Positions 60,062-64,000 of a stretch of 64,000 nucleotides of DNA are shown piece after piece. Below the pieces are notes generated by a model. The model did not search any database and had not been told where the DNA came from. It saw only the letters and a list, made by a program, of their open reading frames with translations. The stretch spans positions 1-64,000 of the forward strand of contig NZ_JBILQK010000011.1 of NCBI RefSeq assembly GCF_044373315.1. Direction: 5' to 3'. Made by a program: the position numbers and the translations under genes. Position 1 is the first letter of the stretch. Each line of letters starts with the position of its first letter. The stretch comes from JACDQM01 sp044373315 (lineage in GTDB: Bacteria; Pseudomonadota; Gammaproteobacteria; Burkholderiales; Burkholderiaceae_C).

Positions 60062-61153
60062 TTGAGCGACAAGCAAGCCACCGTAGCAAGAAGTCAAGCC
60101 CGACTGGATTCAGTGGACGCACTACGCGGGCTGGCGGTCGCAGCGATGCTGCTGGTCAACAACCCGGGCGACTGGGGCTACGTCTATGCGCCGTTGCAGC
60201 ATGCGGCTTGGCATGGCTGCACCCCGACCGACCTGATCTTTCCATTCTTCCTGTTCATCGTCGGCGTTTCTATCGCACTGAGCCTTGGCGCGCGCGTCGA
60301 TGCCGGCTGCGCGCCAGCTCCGATGGCCCGTGGGGTGCTGGAGCGCGCCTTGCGAATCCTGCTGCTGGGTTTGGCCTTGCATGCGCTGGCCTGGTGGCTG
60401 ATGGACAAGCCCGAGTTCCGCTTGATGGGTGTGCTGCAGCGCATCGCCCTGTGCTTTGCGTTCACCGGCCTGGTGGCGCTCTACCTGCGCCAGCGCCAGC
60501 AATGGCTGCTGCTGGTGGCCTTGCTGGTGGGCTATGCCGTGCTGCTGGTGGCCGGTGGGCCGCTGAGCAAGGACGGCAACCTGGCCGCGCGGATCGACAG
60601 CGCGCTTCTGGGGGCCTGGTCTTATGAATGGTCAGCGGCCACCGGGCAGGCGCATGAGCCTGAAGGCATTCTGAGCACGCTGGGCGCCTTCGCCACCTGT
60701 CTGCTGGGCCTACGTGCCGGAGACTGGCTGCGGCAGGGCTTGGGTGCCCGCTTGTGGGCGTTGGGTGCCGTCGCCTTGGGCCTGGGCTATCTGGCCGCCT
60801 TGCACCTGCCCTGGAACAAGCAGCTCTGGACCAGCAGCTTCGTGCTGTGGACCGGCGGCTGGGCTTGCCTGGCGCTTGCGTTGACGCACCAGCTGGTGGA
60901 TCGGCGTGGCTTGCCGGCCTTGGGCCGCGCCTTCGGCGTCAACGCCATCGCAGCGTATGCTGGCGCGTGGGTGCTGGCGGTGGTGCTGGAGGGGCAGGGT
61001 TGGATGAAGCCGATCTACACCGGCGGCTTCGCCTGGATTGCTAAGGGCCTGGGGCCTTATCAGGCTTCGCTGGCTTTTGCGCTCACATTCGTGCTGCTCT
61101 GGGCGTGGGTTGTGTGGTTCCTCGACCGGCGGCGTCTCTATATCAAGGTCTGA
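60062..61153 (+). CDS. nagX: NagX-like transmembrane acyltransferase (DUF5009/HGSNAT family)
   Basis: 363 residues with about ten membrane helices. N-terminal LDSVDALRGLAVAAMLLVNNPGDWGYVY and DLIFPFFLFIVGVSIALSL, with catalytic His around HAAWHGCTPTD, match the heparan-alpha-glucosaminide N-acetyltransferase-like family (NagX). Members sit in GlcNAc operons and may acetylate glucosamine. The TTG at 60062 is preferred because GGAGG lies eight bases upstream. A GTG at 60029 is also in frame. Follows the chitinase by 64 bases. Confidence 0.88.
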   Translation: MSDKQATVARSQARLDSVDALRGLAVAAMLLVNNPGDWGYVYAPLQHAAWHGCTPTDLIFPFFLFIVGVSIALSLGARVDAGCAPAPMARGVLERALRILLLGLALHALAWWLMDKPEFRLMGVLQRIALCFAFTGLVALYLRQRQQWLLLVALLVGYAVLLVAGGPLSKDGNLAARIDSALLGAWSYEWSAATGQAHEPEGILSTLGAFATCLLGLRAGDWLRQGLGARLWALGAVALGLGYLAALHLPWNKQLWTSSFVLWTGGWACLALALTHQLVDRRGLPALGRAFGVNAIAAYAGAWVLAVVLEGQGWMKPIYTGGFAWIAKGLGPYQASLAFALTFVLLWAWVVWFLDRRRLYIKV

Positions 61154-61247
61154 TGCTTGGCTCCATTGAGTCAACAGCCGCGGCCGCTACAGTGGCGCGG
61201 CTGGGCTGCGCACAGGTGCAGCCGTTTCCAATCACTGGGGCTCAGGC

Positions 61248-61955
61248 ATGAGTGATCGCTTTCAGATTCGGATGCCACCGAACGTCCAGTCGGTGCAGGT
61301 GGGGGAGCATCCTGTGGTCTTCATCGACGATTTTCTGGAGGCTCCACAGGCCCTGCTCGAGGTGGCGTGCGCCAGCCGCTATGAGGCTTACCCGGGCATG
61401 GCGGAGCGCAAGGGCTATCCGGGCGTTCGCGCGCAGGCGCCAGCTGACTACTCGCAGGCGCTGGTCGCTCTGCTGGATCCTTTGATCCGCCTGAACTTCG
61501 GCGTGCCTGACGAGCTGCCGCTGCGCAAGAGCATCTGCGCCTTCTCTCTGACGACGACAGCGCCGCAGTCACTGGGGCCTTTGCAGCGCGTCCCGCATTT
61601 CGACGCCAGCACGCCGCACCACATGGCGGTGCTGCTGTACCTGTGCGATGAGCAGCACGGGGGAACCGGGTTCTATCGCCACAAAGCCACCGAAGTGCAA
61701 CAGATCACGGCGCAGAACCGTGAGCACTACCTTGATGTGCATTACCGGGAATTGAATGCCAGCCCGCCACGGGCGCGCTACTTCGATGACTCGGACGACT
61801 GCTTCGAGTTGCTCGGCATCATGCCGGCCCGCTTCAATCGGCTGGTGATCTACCCGGGCAGCCTGCTGCACAGTGCCTGCATCAATCCGGCTCGAAGCAT
61901 CAGTGCGGATCCGCGCAGCGGACGCCTGACGGTCAACTCATTCTTCGACTTCTAG
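61248..61955 (+). CDS. DUF6445-family protein, 2-oxoglutarate/Fe(II) oxygenase-like
   Basis: 235 residues. Possible double-stranded beta-helix metal triad: H-x-D in VPHFDASTPHH, distal His in LLHSACINP and a late Arg in GRLTVNSFFDF. Members of DUF6445 are often beside TonB receptors and halogenases in other bacteria; biochemical function not settled. In this window it is the last gene of the NAG unit and convergent with a TonB receptor, with a bidirectional terminator between. The oxygenase role is inferred from the motif pattern. Confidence 0.75.
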   Translation: MSDRFQIRMPPNVQSVQVGEHPVVFIDDFLEAPQALLEVACASRYEAYPGMAERKGYPGVRAQAPADYSQALVALLDPLIRLNFGVPDELPLRKSICAFSLTTTAPQSLGPLQRVPHFDASTPHHMAVLLYLCDEQHGGTGFYRHKATEVQQITAQNREHYLDVHYRELNASPPRARYFDDSDDCFELLGIMPARFNRLVIYPGSLLHSACINPARSISADPRSGRLTVNSFFDF

Positions 61956-62009
61956 GCTGCGCCGCGACGCCCGGCGAGTGTGCTTAGGCATCGCGTTCGC
62001 GACTTCGAC

Positions 62010-62039
62010 AAAAAAAGGCCCGGACTAGCCGGGCCTTTT
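62010..62039. terminator. bidirectional intrinsic terminator
   Basis: AAAAGGCCCGG (62013-62023), loop ACTAG and CCGGGCCTTTT (62029-62039) give an 11-bp stem. It has a T-run on the right and an A-run on the left, so it works for the NAG operon and for the convergent TonB gene. Confidence 0.9.
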
Positions 62040-62055
62040 GCTGGGCGTTGCCAGG

Positions 62056-64000
62056 TCAGAACTTGGCGCTCAGACCCACGCGAACCGTGGTCTCACCCTT
62101 GAAGGACCAAGCCGGGAAACCGGCGCGCAGCGGATCCTTGACGGCCGAGTTGGAGGCTTCGGCCGCACCGTACTGAACATCATCCTGCTTGAGCAGGTTG
62201 ATCGCCTCGACCGACAGCTTCAGCGACTTGTTGATGTTCCAGCCGAAGCTCGCGTCCAGCGTGCCGTAGGCATCGTGCATGCGGTTGCCGTACCAGAATG
62301 CGCCTTCGCGGATCATGTACTTCGAGCGCCAGTTGTAGGCCAGGCGCGCTGTATAGGTCTGGTTCTCGTAGTAGCCCACCAGGTTCACGTTGTGCTTGGA
62401 GGCTTGCGTGAAGATGCCCAGGTTGTCGATGTAGCTGCTGGCCGGTGCCGTGCCTTCGGTGAAGGTGTAGTTGGCGATGCCACCAAAGCCGTTGCCCAGG
62501 TTGTGGTTGACCTGGAATTCCAGACCCCGGATGCTGCCGCCGCCCGCGTTGACAAAGCTCTGGACGGTCCAGTTGTCGACCTTGCTGATCGGGTCGATCA
62601 AGCCGACCTTCTGGTTGCTCTTGACTTCAGCAGTGATGAAGTTGGAGATGTCCTTCGTGAAGAAGGTTGCCGACAGCAGGTTGCCCTTGCCGTAGTAGTA
62701 CTCCAGGCCGATGTCGGCTTGGCTGGACTTCATGGGCTTCAGGCCGACATTGCCGACGGTCCAGGTTTCGTTGCCCACGCGGTCATCGTTGTAGCCGGAC
62801 ACGGTGACGCCGAACATATTGGCGAAGTTCGGGCGTGTGATGGCTTGCGAGGCCGTTGCGCGCAGGACCAAGTTGCGCTGGAGTTCGAAGGCGATGTTGG
62901 CGCTCGGCAGCACGTCGTTGTAGGTCGCGGTCTTGGTGGCCAATCCACGGCCCCAGTTGAGGTTGCCGGAGTAGTCGCCATTGGCCAGCGGCGTTCCGTC
63001 AAAGGCGTAACCCGTGCTGCGCACCGTGGTAGAGATGTAGCGCAGGCCGAAGTTGCCACGAATGTTCTGGGCGTCGAACTCGAACATGCCGTAGGCGGCG
63101 CGGTTCTTCTCGTTCAGCTCGCTATAGGCCGAGCGGTCCTCGTTCCAGCCGGCAATGTTCTTGCTGGTGTTGGCGATCATCGCGTCGATGTTCGGGCGCG
63201 GCACCGACCAGCTCGCCACGTCGACCGAGCCACTGAAGAGGCTGCCGGTATCGACCCCAGCGATCGTCGAGTTCCACACCGGGCGGAAGCTGCGCTTCTC
63301 GAAGGTGTGATCAGCGAAGCGAACACCGGTCTTGAAGGCGCTGATCGCACCCAGGTTCAGGTCGATGGTGGCATCGAGCTGCGCGTACTTCTCGCTGTCC
63401 TTGTTCGGTCCACGCGACGTGGCCCAGGTCTCGGGCGAGCTCTGCTTGGGCAGGTCGGCCACGCCAAAGGACTGATTCGAGGTCGGGTTCAGGCTGATCT
63501 GCTTGCCAGTGGCGTCGATCGTGCCTTGCCACTTCGCAGGCTTGTCCCACCAGCCATACGCGTAGTTGGTTGTCAGCGTCGTACCGCCTTCGGCCTTGGT
63601 CTGGCCAGCGACGAAGTCGAACTTGGCGATGTCCGTCTTGTAGCTGCCGTTGACCGTGACGCTGTCAGAGCTCATCTCGGCTGCGCGAGCCCAGTTCTGG
63701 TAGAACTGGTTGATCAAGGGCTTTGCAGCCGTTGTCGTGCTTGTCAGGCAGACGCCGGTCGGATTGAATGCAGACTTGACCGCCGTGTTGCGCTTTGTGC
63801 AGTTGGCGTCGTGGAAGATGTAGTCGCTACTGTTGGAGTTGTTGGCCCCCAGCTTCAGACTCAGCACGTTCAGCCCCAGCTCGAGCCCTTGCACCGGCTT
63901 TGCCTGAAGGACGACGTTCAGCGCCTCGCGCTTACGCTCCTGCACGAAGGCGGTAGGTGCCACGTCAGATGCCCAGCGGCTGTCTGCCTCGATGCCGCGT
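62056..64000 (-). CDS. TonB-dependent outer-membrane receptor (partial, 5' end beyond window)
   Basis: The C-terminal 648 residues of a TonB-dependent receptor; the frame is open to the edge and its plug domain lies outside. Barrel motifs: YNDVLPSANIAFELQRNLVLRATASQAITRPNFANM, NAGGGSIRGLEFQVNH and LKLSVEAINLLKQDDVQYG, ending in ...VRVGLSAKF with the terminal Phe. Placed convergent to the chitin/GlcNAc operon and typical of the large chitooligosaccharide/carbohydrate receptors. A role in uptake of chitin fragments is inferred from context. Confidence 0.92.
   Translation of the reverse strand, partial: RGIEADSRWASDVAPTAFVQERKREALNVVLQAKPVQGLELGLNVLSLKLGANNSNSSDYIFHDANCTKRNTAVKSAFNPTGVCLTSTTTAAKPLINQFYQNWARAAEMSSDSVTVNGSYKTDIAKFDFVAGQTKAEGGTTLTTNYAYGWWDKPAKWQGTIDATGKQISLNPTSNQSFGVADLPKQSSPETWATSRGPNKDSEKYAQLDATIDLNLGAISAFKTGVRFADHTFEKRSFRPVWNSTIAGVDTGSLFSGSVDVASWSVPRPNIDAMIANTSKNIAGWNEDRSAYSELNEKNRAAYGMFEFDAQNIRGNFGLRYISTTVRSTGYAFDGTPLANGDYSGNLNWGRGLATKTATYNDVLPSANIAFELQRNLVLRATASQAITRPNFANMFGVTVSGYNDDRVGNETWTVGNVGLKPMKSSQADIGLEYYYGKGNLLSATFFTKDISNFITAEVKSNQKVGLIDPISKVDNWTVQSFVNAGGGSIRGLEFQVNHNLGNGFGGIANYTFTEGTAPASSYIDNLGIFTQASKHNVNLVGYYENQTYTARLAYNWRSKYMIREGAFWYGNRMHDAYGTLDASFGWNINKSLKLSVEAINLLKQDDVQYGAAEASNSAVKDPLRAGFPAWSFKGETTVRVGLSAKF

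Overview
The window looks like a chromosomal segment of a high-GC betaproteobacterium of the order Burkholderiales, probably of the Roseateles/Pelomonas/Mitsuaria/Rubrivivax kind. The signs are the uniform GC-rich codon use, the rpe ... gph-trpE-trpG-trpD-trpC arrangement, the mltA / site-specific recombinase / apaG group next to rpe, and protein sequences typical of that order. The genus is an inference. I see no tRNA, rRNA, CRISPR array, IS element or prophage. Genes are dense and no gene-free stretch exceeds 300 bases.

Layout. 1-8.1 kb: a translationally coupled set (an unknown gene end, a giant GMC-oxidoreductase/alpha-beta-hydrolase fusion, a PhoD-like metallophosphatase), then two GNAT acetyltransferases and two small membrane proteins. 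8.1-14.4 kb: a CARDB/DUF11-like lipoprotein, a glycine-zipper surface antigen, an RstAB-like two-component system, a VOC protein, and a divergent pair of a ferritin-like metal-dependent hydrolase and a TetR repressor with two matching 18-bp operators. 14.7-19.6 kb: a beta-propeller sensor diguanylate cyclase, an outer-membrane porin-like barrel and a mini phosphate-binding-type protein. 19.6-28.5 kb: TPR protein, isochorismatase-like hydrolase, LivJ-like binding protein, B12-type radical SAM protein, an aldo/keto reductase interrupted by one in-frame TGA, a GlnA/PuuA-like ligase, a 115-bp dyad repeat, and MltA with a divergent 52-residue membrane protein. 28.5-34.4 kb: site-specific-recombinase family membrane protein, ApaG, a solute-binding-like protein, and two fasciclin-domain proteins divergent from a TetR regulator. 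34.5-42.6 kb: rpe, a low-molecular-weight phosphatase, LysE exporter, HAMP-GGDEF protein, psuG with an HTH-fused psuK, an alpha/beta hydrolase, an M14 peptidase-like protein and gph. 43.4-49.4 kb: the trp operon (leader peptide, hairpin, trpE, trpG, a threonine aldolase, trpD, trpC) followed by ung. 49.4-64 kb: a TPR/GAF protein, then a long GlcNAc/chitin operon ending opposite a TonB-dependent receptor.

How genes work together. The best-defined system is the amino-sugar locus (51.0-64.0 kb): a secreted GH18 chitinase and a GH16-like enzyme outside the cytoplasm, a TonB receptor for oligosaccharide uptake, an AmpG-like permease, a cytoplasmic GH3 hexosaminidase, then kinase (BadF-type), NagA and a SIS-type deaminase feeding fructose-6-phosphate, all under a GntR/HutC regulator encoded as gene two. 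Four ACTGGTAT-like elements sit around the operon promoter. The trp operon carries a 26-codon leader with Trp-Pro-Trp followed by a terminator-like hairpin, so it looks attenuated. Several regulatory genes here (the TetR gene at 33811, the kinase at 51181, psuK at 39785) have a -10-like box placed so that transcription would begin at or almost at the start codon, suggesting leaderless messages.
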